From contig JADHUC010000001.1 of assembly GCA_016784735.1 (NCBI GenBank), forward strand, positions 160,005 to 224,004: DNA of 64,000 nt, given 5' to 3'. Numbering within the stretch: the stretch's first letter is position 1; the number at the start of each line of letters is the position of its first letter. Below are positions 1 through 8,349 of this stretch, piece by piece. Below the pieces are notes generated by a model. The model was not told the origin of the DNA. It saw only the letters and a list, made by a program, of their open reading frames with translations, and ran no database searches. Both the position numbers and the translations under genes were made by a program. This stretch comes from Pirellulaceae bacterium. GTDB lineage: Bacteria; Planctomycetota; Planctomycetia; Pirellulales; Pirellulaceae.

Positions 1-638
1 TGCGGGAGCCGACCTGCATGACCGGTGACTGACCCACTGGCACGTCAATGATCTCAGCCCGGCTGTAACTTGCTTCAGACCAGGTGGCCCCGGGTCGTTA
101 CCGACCCGCGGCTCCCACAGACCCGTACGTTCGTCGGTCGTTTTCACCGACGCAGGTAACTGCAACCTGCCAAGTACAGCGGTGTGTCGACATGTGCGAT
201 GAGCAGAGTATCGCTTGCGCGCTCAGGACACGCCCACCTTATGCACTTCGGAGCTGGCACGTCAGGCAGCGGATGTGATCATTTCGACGACGCTTTTCGC
301 CTCCGTGCACCGCGGTCTTCGCGTGAGGTCGAATCTGCGTAGGCGTGTCGGACCCAAGCAGGTTCGGGCTCGCTCGCCTCAGAGGCAAGATGCGGATCGG
401 GCTCGGGTGGGCTGACCACAGTCAGTACCCTACTCATGTCCCATTTTCACGAGGTCTTGGGACCTTGACGACCGAGACGGCAGTTCGCCACTCGTGGGCC
501 TGTAGCTACGTTTGAAAGCGGTCTGGGGGAACGTTCCCCTGCGGCAAGGAATGGTCTCGCGAGTCACAGTGCTGCGCTCTTTCGGCTGAACACCGGAGGC
601 GCCAAGCACGTTCCCTGGGTCTTCTCATAGAAGCAATG
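1..638. other. non-coding stretch with one dispersed-repeat arm
   Basis: No convincing gene is seen on either strand; the short open frames lack a ribosome site and have no recognisable composition. It contains an arm of a dispersed repeat at 345-363 whose exact reverse complement recurs at 42493-42511. A small hyphenated palindrome built on CAGGT/ACCTG lies near 150-175. Confidence 0.5.
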
Positions 639-711
639 GCGAATTAATTCGCTTTTTGCATTGACTTAGCGAACATATTCGCCATAATCGATTTGCGGTG
701 AACGTGTTCGC
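639..711. promoter_or_regulatory. three palindromic operator sites for the BlaI-type repressor
   Basis: Three sites share the pattern GCGAA-N4-TTCGC. Site 1 (639-652) is a perfect 14-base palindrome. Site 2 (669-682) lies in the promoter spacer. Site 3 (698-711) has one arm changed to GTGAA. Their centres are 30 and 29 bases apart, close to three helical turns, so dimers would sit on one face of the DNA. BlaI/MecI dimers are known to bind dyads at their own promoters. That these are the sites is inferred from symmetry, spacing and position. Confidence 0.6.
661..688 (+). promoter_or_regulatory. promoter of the BlaI/M56 operon
   Basis: TTGACT at 661-666 and CATAAT at 683-688 are separated by 16 bases. 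They resemble a sigma-70-type -35/-10 pair and lie about 65 bases before the repressor start at 753. A palindromic operator fills the spacer between the two boxes, so a bound repressor would block RNA polymerase directly. The assignment is by eye. Confidence 0.6.
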
Positions 712-752
712 TGCTGCTTACTGTTGTTGAACTCAAAAGAGATCGGCACGCC

Positions 753-1142
753 ATGCCCCGAACGCCCTCCTCGCAGCCGACGGAGGTCGAGCTGCAGATT
801 CTTCGCATTCTCTGGAAACAGGGTCCCTCCACAGCGCGGCAAATCCATAATCAGCTTGCCGAAGTTCGTGACACCAACTATTCCACTACCGTCAAAATGC
901 TGTCGGTCATGCTGGAGAAGGACCTTGTTCGGCGCGACGAATCGGTGCGCCCTCAGGTGTTTCGGCCGGCTGCCACGCAACAGCGCACTCAGCAGCGGAT
1001 GCTAAAGGAGTTGATCCAGAAGGTCTACGATGGTTCCATGGGTAGCTTGGTACTTCAGGCGCTCGCTTCACAAAAGGCCACACCGGAAGAGCTGGCCGAG
1101 ATTCGCCGAATTCTGGATGAACTGGGGGAAAGCGAACAATGA
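753..1142 (+). CDS. BlaI/MecI/CopY family transcriptional repressor
   Basis: This 129-residue protein has the length and layout of BlaI/MecI repressors. Residues about 8-75 form a winged helix-turn-helix that begins with the usual TEVELQILRILW and contains the segment YSTTVKMLSVMLEKDLV. The C-terminal helices are the dimerisation part. BlaI proteins repress their own operon and are cleaved after a signal from the partner M56 membrane peptidase. That partner follows here with a 4-base ATGA overlap (1139-1142), which implies translational coupling. Three palindromes lie at the promoter. The ribosome site is weak. In planctomycetes such pairs are usually not tied to a beta-lactamase, and the inducing signal here is unknown. 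Confidence 0.9.
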   Translation: MPRTPSSQPTEVELQILRILWKQGPSTARQIHNQLAEVRDTNYSTTVKMLSVMLEKDLVRRDESVRPQVFRPAATQQRTQQRMLKELIQKVYDGSMGSLVLQALASQKATPEELAEIRRILDELGESEQ

Positions 1143-3889
1143 ACGCCTTTGCCGTGTTTCTTCAAGCCGAATGGGCCGAACGAGCAGGCTGGACATTGCT
1201 GCATTCGTTGTGGCAGATCGCGGTAGTGGCGGCCGCCTACGCGATCACCGCCTGCTTGCTGCGGAATCGTTCGGCGGATTGTCGGTACGTTCTTGGCTGC
1301 GTTGCGATTCTTGCCATGCTAGGGCTTCCCGTGGGGACCTACGTGCTGCAGCCGCATGATCTGCCCTCGGCAGCCGAATTGGCGACACCACACAGCAACT
1401 CGACTGAGCCAGCCATCGTTGCGGCCGGCCCATCACCTCCGAGCATGCACAGCGATTCTTCCCTAGCCGAGGGAGTGACCCCGGAGACGACCATAGCCAA
1501 GACGACCACAACCGAAGCGCCGGTTGCCGCCCAACCAATCACGACCGATCTCTTATCGGAATTGCGCCGCTTTCTCCCCTGGATAACCGCCGCCTGGCTG
1601 ACGGGAGTCCTGCTACTGTCGCTTCGGCCGCTGTGGGGGTGGTTTCACGTTCGCCGTCTTATGCGGCGCGGCCTGTCTCCGTTGTCCGATGCCCTGCGAC
1701 ATGCGGCACAGCGGGTGAAGCAGCGTCTCCGGGTGAATCGAGCCGTTCGGTTTGCCCAGTCGGCGCTGGTCGAGGTCCCAACGGTTGTCGGTTGTCTTCG
1801 GCCCATGATTCTGTTGCCCGCTTCCGCGATTTCCGGTCTCAGCACGGCCCAGATCGAGTTGATTCTGGCCCACGAATTGGCCCATGTAAGACGCCACGAT
1901 TGGTTGATCAACTTCGCCCAAACCGTGATTGAAGCCTTGCTCTTTTATCATCCTGCCATGTGGTGGGTATCGAATCAGATCCGCAAGGAGCGCGAGAACT
2001 GTTGCGATGACATGGCCGTAGCCGCCAGCAATGATCGGACAGGTTACGTCCAGGCGCTTGCTTGTCTCGAAGAACGACGTTCGGCAGTTCCGGCATCGGT
2101 TCTCGGCGCCACGGGCGGATCGCTTCTGGGGCGAGTCCGCCGATTGATGGGCAAACCGACTAATGATTTGGGTTCTACCGCTGCGGGGGTAGGGTCTTTG
2201 GCACTCGCGTTCCTGCTGGCCGCTGTGTTGTTGATTACGAGTTATGTGCGAGCGCGGGACGAGGCGGAAAGCTCGTCCCAACGGGAGTCTCTTTCCGCGA
2301 CAGACGACATAGCCGAGAACACGAGCAGCGCCCAGGGCAGCGAACTGCCAACGGAACCGATGATCGGAAAGGAAGAACTCGAACCGGGTAACAGAACCAG
2401 TCATCGGTTCGAAATGAAACCGGCGCCGGAAATCCGCTTCACCGTGCTCACACCTCAAGGCAAACCGGCCGAAGGCGTGGGCTACAAGTACCTCAGCCGG
2501 GAAGCTCTGCGTAACCCACCGAAAAGGGCGACGCGTTCCGACAGCAATGGCCGCTTGGTTGTGGCTTATCCCGCCGAAGGTGATCTGGTCCCAATAGGCC
2601 TCACACACGAGTCGGGAGAGGCCGTGATTGCTGTGAGGGACCTACCGGAGCCGATCACCGTCACGGAAGGCGGCACGAGTCGAGATGTCATTCAGTGCGA
2701 AGTCCGGCTGTCGGACAATGAAGCAATCCAGGCCGTACTGTTACCCGGCGAGTTCAAATATGGAGAGCAGAGGCTGACCGTCCATGCGGCCAATGATTCG
2801 AACATGACAAGGTTCTTTGCGCCGGGAGACTATCCCCATGAAATTCTCGTCGATGGCATTTCGTATCGAATGGCGCGATTCAACGTCGGTTGGTATGCCA
2901 TCAGGCCCCGACCGATCGCACCTCGATCGCGAGACCGCGGAAGCGTATTCTCATTGCCAAAGATATCGGCGAACAATGAGAAAGTGGAGCCGCTTCAACT
3001 CACGGGAAGCGTATTCACCTGGCCAAAAGTATGGATGAACAACGAGAACAGAAAGCCGCTTCAACTAACGCCGGACAGGCACACCGTCCAGGCGGTCTTC
3101 TACCTCCTGGACCCGGAGACGGGCCGCCGTGGCCGCCGAGTGCTGAGCAACGCGATCGAAATCGGCCCCGATGGTCGTGCGGTCGACATCGACATCAAGC
3201 GTCCTGCGGCGAATTTCCGCAATGTCAAGATTCGCATGCTTGGTGGTGAAGCAAGGAAGCCGCTCGCTGGGCTGGAGTTATCTGTCTCCTCCGGGGGCAC
3301 GGAGAGTTACACCGCGACGACGGAACAGAATGGTGTCGCCTCGTTACGCCTGCCTTACGGTTACCACCGCGTTAGCCTCACATCGCCAAAAGACTTGCCC
3401 TACCTGCCTATCGGGGTGGACCCACTCTACGGATTGGGCGATTCTCGATCCATCCGTGTGGAAAGAGCACTGGGTGAACAGGCCATCGAACTGGTTCTCG
3501 CAGACCCGTGCGAATTGGTCCTTCGCGCAGTCGACGCGGACACGGGCAAAGGCATTCCCGACGTAAGGTTTGCCCTAGAATGCGTGTACATGGAAGTGTG
3601 GGCGCAACCGATCGTCGATGGCACCATCCGAGCTCGGTCGAACGACCGACGTGCTCCGCAAATCGCCCCCAATGACCAGGCCATGGACACCGACGAGCAA
3701 GGCTACTTCCGCCGCTACGTCGGCCCTCGCCATGACGAGTGGAGCTATTGGGTCGAGGTGTCCCCGGACGGCTATCGACTCGTTTCCCCACGCGGCGATG
3801 TGAAAATCGACACGTCGCTAGGCAAGAAAAAGGCCGAACAGACGTTCCTGTTCCGCCGGATGGACGCGAACGCGACAAAAGTCGACTAG
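1139..3889 (+). CDS. M56 family (BlaR1-like) membrane metallopeptidase with a large C-terminal extracellular part
   Basis: The 916-residue protein starts with several hydrophobic segments (about residues 15-70 and 145-170). The zinc-peptidase motif HELAH is at 245-249, followed by the family stretch KERENCCDD that carries the third ligand region. Another membrane segment lies near 355-375. By analogy with BlaR1/MecR1 it should sense an outside signal and trigger cleavage of the BlaI-type repressor encoded just upstream. The usual penicillin-binding sensor domain is absent. Instead about 530 C-terminal residues form beta-rich, carboxypeptidase-regulatory-like modules (for example around 425-480 and 680-780). 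A 22-residue unit is duplicated in tandem near residues 602-645. The ligand cannot be read from sequence. Confidence 0.88.
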   Translation: MNAFAVFLQAEWAERAGWTLLHSLWQIAVVAAAYAITACLLRNRSADCRYVLGCVAILAMLGLPVGTYVLQPHDLPSAAELATPHSNSTEPAIVAAGPSPPSMHSDSSLAEGVTPETTIAKTTTTEAPVAAQPITTDLLSELRRFLPWITAAWLTGVLLLSLRPLWGWFHVRRLMRRGLSPLSDALRHAAQRVKQRLRVNRAVRFAQSALVEVPTVVGCLRPMILLPASAISGLSTAQIELILAHELAHVRRHDWLINFAQTVIEALLFYHPAMWWVSNQIRKERENCCDDMAVAASNDRTGYVQALACLEERRSAVPASVLGATGGSLLGRVRRLMGKPTNDLGSTAAGVGSLALAFLLAAVLLITSYVRARDEAESSSQRESLSATDDIAENTSSAQGSELPTEPMIGKEELEPGNRTSHRFEMKPAPEIRFTVLTPQGKPAEGVGYKYLSREALRNPPKRATRSDSNGRLVVAYPAEGDLVPIGLTHESGEAVIAVRDLPEPITVTEGGTSRDVIQCEVRLSDNEAIQAVLLPGEFKYGEQRLTVHAANDSNMTRFFAPGDYPHEILVDGISYRMARFNVGWYAIRPRPIAPRSRDRGSVFSLPKISANNEKVEPLQLTGSVFTWPKVWMNNENRKPLQLTPDRHTVQAVFYLLDPETGRRGRRVLSNAIEIGPDGRAVDIDIKRPAANFRNVKIRMLGGEARKPLAGLELSVSSGGTESYTATTEQNGVASLRLPYGYHRVSLTSPKDLPYLPIGVDPLYGLGDSRSIRVERALGEQAIELVLADPCELVLRAVDADTGKGIPDVRFALECVYMEVWAQPIVDGTIRARSNDRRAPQIAPNDQAMDTDEQGYFRRYVGPRHDEWSYWVEVSPDGYRLVSPRGDVKIDTSLGKKKAEQTFLFRRMDANATKVD
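2941..3072 (+). repeat. in-frame 66-base tandem duplication inside the M56 gene
   Basis: Bases 2941-3006 and 3007-3072 are two diverged direct copies. Both begin AAGCGTATTC and end with CCGCTTCAACT and a few further bases. The repeat preserves the frame and adds one extra 22-residue unit (GSVF...LQLT) to the extracellular part. Confidence 0.85.
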
Positions 3890-3934
3890 GATCCCACATA
3901 GACCTCTTGTTGTACAAAGGTAGGAGATGACAAC

Positions 3935-4795
3935 ATGCTCGCGAAGACCGCGTTAACCGTTGCCCTCTTTCTATCCATCGGCGCTGCGACCGTCGCCGAA
4001 CAAAAGGAGTGTGGCCTGAGGTTGCGAGTACCCGTCGAAATCACCAACAGCATCGGTATGAAGCTGAGACTGATTCCGGATGGTGAGTTCATGATGGGCA
4101 GCGCCAAGTCGCCGCAGGAATTCGTGCGTAGGTACGATTTGTCCGACGCGAATTTGAAGCGATTTACCAGAGAGCATCCTCAGCACAAGGTGAGGATCAC
4201 GCGTCCGTTCTACCTTGGCGTGACGGAGGTAACTCAGGGGCAGTGGAAATCGGTGATGGGAACGGAGCCGTGGAGTGGGGAGGAGGGTGTGAAAGTGGGC
4301 CCGGACTATGCCGCCAATTACGTGGACTGGGAGGACGCGACGGAGTTCTGCAAGACATTATCGGCCAAGGAAGGGGAGACCTACCGGCTGCCGACCGAAG
4401 CGGAATGGGAATATGCTTGCCGCGCGGGCACGAGCAGCCTGTACCCTTTCGGCGACGATGAATCACAGCTTTGGGGATATGCCGAGTTCTACCGGGAAGT
4501 GGGCGAGAGGTCCTCTCTTCGCGTGGGACAGAAGAAACCGAATCCGTGGGGCCTGAAGGGCATGCACGGCAACGTGTGGGAGTGGTGCCAGGACTGGTAC
4601 GGTGAGGACTACTATGGTGCGTCGCCGGAGAGCGACCCGACGGGGCCGACGGAGGGCGTGACCCGGGTCTGCCGTAGCGGCGGCTGGGCCTATCTCAGCG
4701 GGAGCTACCGGCCGGCCCAGCGCGGCGACTTTAAGCCCGACGTGCGGTGGGGCCGCGCAGGCTTTCGCGTGGCCCGAAATCTGTCGAGCGAGTAG
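3935..4795 (+). CDS. SUMF1/formylglycine-generating-enzyme-like protein
   Basis: The 286-residue protein has a short signal peptide (to about residue 22). It then has the SUMF1/FGE-sulfatase fold landmarks: NSIGMKLRLIPDGEFMMGS (about 33-51), the EVTQGQW segment, LPTEAEWEYACRAGT and NVWEWCQDWYG, ending in GFRVARN. True formylglycine-generating enzymes use a cysteine pair near the C-terminus (CRYR-type context). Here the corresponding stretch reads RPAQRGDFKPD, with no such cysteines. So it is probably one of the many non-FGE members, perhaps a glycan- or ligand-binding protein, rather than the activator of the sulfatases in this window. It follows the M56 gene by 45 bases, with GGAG about 9 bases before the ATG, and is probably in the same operon. 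Confidence 0.8.
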   Translation: MLAKTALTVALFLSIGAATVAEQKECGLRLRVPVEITNSIGMKLRLIPDGEFMMGSAKSPQEFVRRYDLSDANLKRFTREHPQHKVRITRPFYLGVTEVTQGQWKSVMGTEPWSGEEGVKVGPDYAANYVDWEDATEFCKTLSAKEGETYRLPTEAEWEYACRAGTSSLYPFGDDESQLWGYAEFYREVGERSSLRVGQKKPNPWGLKGMHGNVWEWCQDWYGEDYYGASPESDPTGPTEGVTRVCRSGGWAYLSGSYRPAQRGDFKPDVRWGRAGFRVARNLSSE

Positions 4796-5020
4796 GTCCG
4801 GTCAAGTCCAGCCGAGTTGGTTTGAGAGCCGGGCAAGCCGGCTTGCACGTCAGAAACTCGTCGCGAGTGAAACACGCCAAGAAACCACCGATCTATCGGA
4901 GTGATCTGTCCGCATTGCTGCCCAGCTGCAGCCTGTGCAGGTCGCCCCGCCGAAGAGAGGAAGAGAGAGTTGCCAACTGTTCCAGGCCGCCTCCACCCGT
5001 GTATCGAACCGCACCTCGCT

Positions 5021-5043
5021 AACTGACATAGGTCACATCGACC
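5021..5043 (+). repeat. copy of a dispersed intergenic repeat core
   Basis: This 23-base sequence, ending TAGGTCACATCGACC, recurs with one mismatch at 43567-43589, inside a larger diverged repeat family around 42.5-43.8 kb. It lies in the 468-base gap between the SUMF1-like gene and the Tat leader. Confidence 0.6.
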
Positions 5044-5084
5044 GACCGCAGTTTCCGCCGCCGAGAGCGGCCAATCGGCGTCAT

Positions 5085-5209
5085 TAGATTGACGGCGCGG
5101 CATGGCGGTTCTTGGCCTCCGACCTGGCTGGCCGTAACCTTCACCGGCGAGGGTTACGGCGGGAAGACGTACCGAGCCGATTTCACCAACCGTGACGAGC
5201 CGCTAGAGT
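5085..5209 (+). pseudogene. possible C-terminal remnant of an unidentified protein
   Basis: A short frame ending at TAA 5207-5209 reads like protein (for example GEGYGGKTYRADFTNRDEPL). It has no start and no recognisable upstream part. It may be the tail of a deleted gene. The remainder of 4796-5263 shows nothing else apart from the dispersed repeat core at 5021-5043. Confidence 0.25.
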
Positions 5210-5263
5210 AATCGGAAGGGAAGAAACGGAACCGGCCGAGAAGCATAGCCGGGAGGAGTAACC

Positions 5264-5401
5264 ATGAGACGACGGACGTTCTTGAAGACGATGGCTGCCG
5301 GTGGAGTGTGGACCATCGGCGCGGTGCAGTCGCAACGGGCCATGGGTGCACCGTCCCGCGGCCAAGCGTACCCCCGTTGTCGTGAGGCGAGTGAAACATG
5401 A
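5264..5401 (+). CDS. orphan twin-arginine leader peptide (45 residues)
   Basis: A strong ribosome site (GGGAGGAG at 5251-5258) precedes ATG 5264. The peptide starts MRRRTFLKTMAAGG, which is a textbook Tat signal (RRxFLK followed by a hydrophobic stretch), but it stops after 45 residues with no mature protein. Its TGA (5399-5401) overlaps the ATG of the next gene (5398), so the two are translationally coupled. It is probably what remains of a deleted Tat-secreted protein. A role as a leader peptide for the beta-helix gene is possible but unsupported. Confidence 0.55.
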   Translation: MRRRTFLKTMAAGGVWTIGAVQSQRAMGAPSRGQAYPRCREASET

Positions 5402-7539
5402 GATGTCGGTTCAGTGTAGGTTGCCTGCTGCTGGTCTCCGCGGCTTACGGGGCCGAGTACTACGTAGATGTGGAATCGCGTGGAGGACCCTCGAGCGACG
5501 CGAACCCAGGCACCCTGGAGAAGCCCTGGCGCACCTTGAGCCGGGCCACGGGGGAAACGGACCCTCGTCCACAGGCCGGCGACACGATCTGGGTCCGCAA
5601 GGGCGTCTATCCGGAAACAGTCATCTTTCGAACCGGAGGCACGGCGGATCGACCTTTGACGATCAAAGCCTTCCCGGGAGAGCAGCCGGTGATCGACGGG
5701 GAAGGTCGGCGTGGCAGCGGAATCGTTCTAGCGCGCGACGGGAGCGCTGATCATGTCGTCATTGAAGAGTTGACATTGAAGAACTTCCGCGCCGGTGGCA
5801 CAGGGATCTCCATTGACGAAAGAACGGACGTGATTCTCAAGGGCGTCGATATCTCCGGTGCGAGGATCGGGGTCTCGTTCAACGCTTGTTCGCGGTGCCG
5901 ACTCGAAGAGAGTGAAGTACATCACTGTCGAGAAGGGAATGTCCTGGTGTCATCCAGGTGTTCCGACATTGTCCTGGCCGATAATCATATCCATCACAGC
6001 TTCGAGGGACACAGTCTCAGCATCTACGCACCCGGTGATGCGGTTCGCGGGGAAGGTGCCGTGGTGTCCGTCGAACCACAGGGATCCGGTTTGGCCCGGT
6101 TCACCACCAAAACTCTCGAACTCCACAAGGTCCGGGAAGGCACTCTCACGGGGCAAGATGCAGCCGGTTCGGTGACGAACCCAGGCTTGATTCTACTGTT
6201 TCCCGACCCAAATCCGGCTCCCGACGGCCGCCCCCTTCCCGGAGGAACCGTTCGCCTGGAAGACGGTCGTCGCTGGTTCGTACTCCGCAACAACCCCGAG
6301 TGGGATGATAAACCCTATTCGGCCGATGGGAAGACCGGCCTATTCGAGGTCGGTCAGGCGGACCTGGATGCATTGACCCGGGCGAAGCATGTGTATGTGG
6401 CCTACACCTTCAGTCCGGACGTGGCCAACCGGGATATCCAGATCCTGCGAAACGAAGTGGACCATGGCGCCGTCCAGGGCATCTGGGTGCAACGGGCGGA
6501 GGGGGTGCTGATCCAGGGAAACCGTACCCATCACAATGGCGCGACGGGGATTCAGATTGAAAGCCTTTGCCGCCGCGTCTGGCTCGACGGCAACGTCAGC
6601 TTTGCCAACTGCATGGCCTACAGCCATGAGACGGGCATCTGGCTGGATGAAACCATCGACGCCGTCGTACAGAACAACACTTTGTACGAGAACCAAAAAG
6701 GGCTTGGAGTTACTCAATGCCAATGGGTCCTGGCGCGGCGAAACGTGATCTGCAACAACCGAGCCCAGCACGTGACCGAGAACACCGATGGCTGCCGAAG
6801 CAATGCCGGAGGTTTTTGGTTTTCGGGCGGACGGCATACGCACATGGGTGCTCCGCCGGGAGCAGAGCACAACGCCTTCGTGCACAATACGCTCTATGGC
6901 AACGGAACACCAACCAGCGCGTGGGGCGGGATTCAGCACGGCCTTTCCGGCTATCCCCGGATCGGCTGTAATCGCGTGCTCAACAACCTGGTGCAAAACA
7001 CGTTGGGCGCTCACCCGGTCTACGTTGGATGCGCGCCGGCGGTCTTGGACGGAAACATCTACCACAGCACGGGGCCTTTTCAGGTGCTCTGGCACGAGAA
7101 GGGCCGCAAGGCCAGCTACAATATCTCCGACGCCCAGGGGCTGGCCGAGTATCGGCAGGCTACGGGCCAGGATGTTCGTTCTCTGGTAGCCCCGGTCGAT
7201 GGTGTACGTCTTCAACAGGGTGATTTCCGTTTGACTCCGGGCAGCGTGGCGATGGACCGGGCTCAACCTCTGACTTGGACGACCGTTGCGGGGACGGGAA
7301 CGAAGGTACCCGTCGAGGACGTGAGTTGCTTCTCGGCCGGTCTCAAGACCCGATCGGAGAAAGTCTTGGTCCCTGGAGATGAGATCATGATCGCCGACGT
7401 CAGGGCCAGAATTCTGGCTTTGGACCGAAGAGCCTCGCAATTGATCGTGGATCGGAACCTCCAGTGGCGGGAAGCGACGCCGGTCACGTACACTTACCGG
7501 GGAGAAGGTCCCGATGTCGGCGCTCTTGAGGGAGAGTGA
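5398..7539 (+). CDS. secreted right-handed parallel beta-helix protein (pectate-lyase-like)
   Basis: The 713-residue protein has a signal peptide (about 1-19, ending AAYGAE). The next segment, YYVDVESRGG...NPGTLEKPWRTLSRA, is the usual opening of DUF1565/pectate-lyase-like beta-helix proteins. Many short repeats follow with the pattern of a right-handed helix, for example VWLDGNVSFANC, VVQNNTLYENQKG and NAFVHNTLYGNG, about residues 120-560. A C-terminal beta domain runs from about 610 to the end. Such proteins bind or cleave polysaccharides outside the cell. No catalytic residues can be assigned with confidence. The start overlaps the Tat leader. A related beta-helix protein is encoded at 23.1-25.0 kb on the other strand. 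Confidence 0.8.
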   Translation: MRCRFSVGCLLLVSAAYGAEYYVDVESRGGPSSDANPGTLEKPWRTLSRATGETDPRPQAGDTIWVRKGVYPETVIFRTGGTADRPLTIKAFPGEQPVIDGEGRRGSGIVLARDGSADHVVIEELTLKNFRAGGTGISIDERTDVILKGVDISGARIGVSFNACSRCRLEESEVHHCREGNVLVSSRCSDIVLADNHIHHSFEGHSLSIYAPGDAVRGEGAVVSVEPQGSGLARFTTKTLELHKVREGTLTGQDAAGSVTNPGLILLFPDPNPAPDGRPLPGGTVRLEDGRRWFVLRNNPEWDDKPYSADGKTGLFEVGQADLDALTRAKHVYVAYTFSPDVANRDIQILRNEVDHGAVQGIWVQRAEGVLIQGNRTHHNGATGIQIESLCRRVWLDGNVSFANCMAYSHETGIWLDETIDAVVQNNTLYENQKGLGVTQCQWVLARRNVICNNRAQHVTENTDGCRSNAGGFWFSGGRHTHMGAPPGAEHNAFVHNTLYGNGTPTSAWGGIQHGLSGYPRIGCNRVLNNLVQNTLGAHPVYVGCAPAVLDGNIYHSTGPFQVLWHEKGRKASYNISDAQGLAEYRQATGQDVRSLVAPVDGVRLQQGDFRLTPGSVAMDRAQPLTWTTVAGTGTKVPVEDVSCFSAGLKTRSEKVLVPGDEIMIADVRARILALDRRASQLIVDRNLQWREATPVTYTYRGEGPDVGALEGE

Positions 7540-8028
7540 TTGGCGAAGGCTAATCGTGGATCAGTCGGAGCCGAAGGAGCGCATACACGGTTCCATTTCC
7601 TCTTCCGAATTCCCCGGTGCTCGGCCAATAGTGTGGCCAGTGAAGAACCACCGGGAAAACCACGTCCGCCTCGAGACAGAGCACCGTCAATCGCATTCCA
7701 GTTCTCTCCGGGGGCTGCATGTGAATCGCCTGTTTTCACCTTAGGCCAATTCCCGGTTGTCTTACCCGTGTGTCGTCTTGATTCGATGGCTTTGTGCAGC
7801 ACGGGTCAGGTCCTGACTTAGAATTTGGCCGCCGCGCGCTCTGTGAGGAGAATCGCGGGAATTCGATGGTGCCTCGTCTTACGTCTTAAGTCGAGACGTA
7901 CATCCGATTTCGATTAGTACCCTGGTGTCGCCCAAGGGACGATGCCGCAGTGTGTTATCGGTCGCGATGTGGTGTATAATGACGAGGTGCGGTAAAACGA
8001 CCGAACACCTCTACGAACAAAGGCTGCC
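7540..8028. other. non-coding gap
   Basis: No gene-like frame is visible. TATAAT at 7975-7980 is a possible -10 box for the gene starting at 8029. The matching -35 is poor (around 7952-7957). Confidence 0.4.
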
Positions 8029-8334
8029 ATGTCTGCTGAAACACCACGCGCCACCGCGCAGTACGATGAAGAGACAGGCGGTAGGGACGATCCGGTTCCG
8101 CCGATGATCGCTCGCTCCCTCGAAGCGTTCCGTCGCGACCTGCCCGCGCTGCTTGAAACGCATTACCGCCAGTGGGTTGTCTACCATGGTGAAGAACAAC
8201 TCGGCTTTGGCCGAACGGAAACCGAGCTTCACCAGAAGTGCTTGCGCCGCGGGCTGAAACGCGACGAGTTTCTCGTTTGCAGCATCGAGCCTGAAATCCC
8301 GGATGACGAGATCAGTTGGTCATCTGGCGTGTGA
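8029..8334 (+). CDS. small conserved-type protein paired with a retropepsin-like protein
   Basis: This is a soluble protein of 101 residues without a signal peptide. AAAGG at about 8018-8022 lies 6 bases before the ATG. The core (about 36-90) contains HYRQWVVYHGEEQLGFG and a charged segment, then LVCSIEPEIPDDE. From memory, small proteins with this pattern often sit next to retropepsin-like proteins in planctomycetes, and one follows here after 15 bases. I cannot name a function. It may be a partner or substrate of the neighbour, or part of a toxin-antitoxin-like pair. Confidence 0.6.
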   Translation: MSAETPRATAQYDEETGGRDDPVPPMIARSLEAFRRDLPALLETHYRQWVVYHGEEQLGFGRTETELHQKCLRRGLKRDEFLVCSIEPEIPDDEISWSSGV

Positions 8335-8349
8335 CGACGGGAACCGCAC

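Noticed and set aside
1613..2608. Minus-strand open frame of 331 codons
   Set aside because: Antisense to the M56 peptidase, which has HELAH and membrane segments; no protein-like features in the minus frame.
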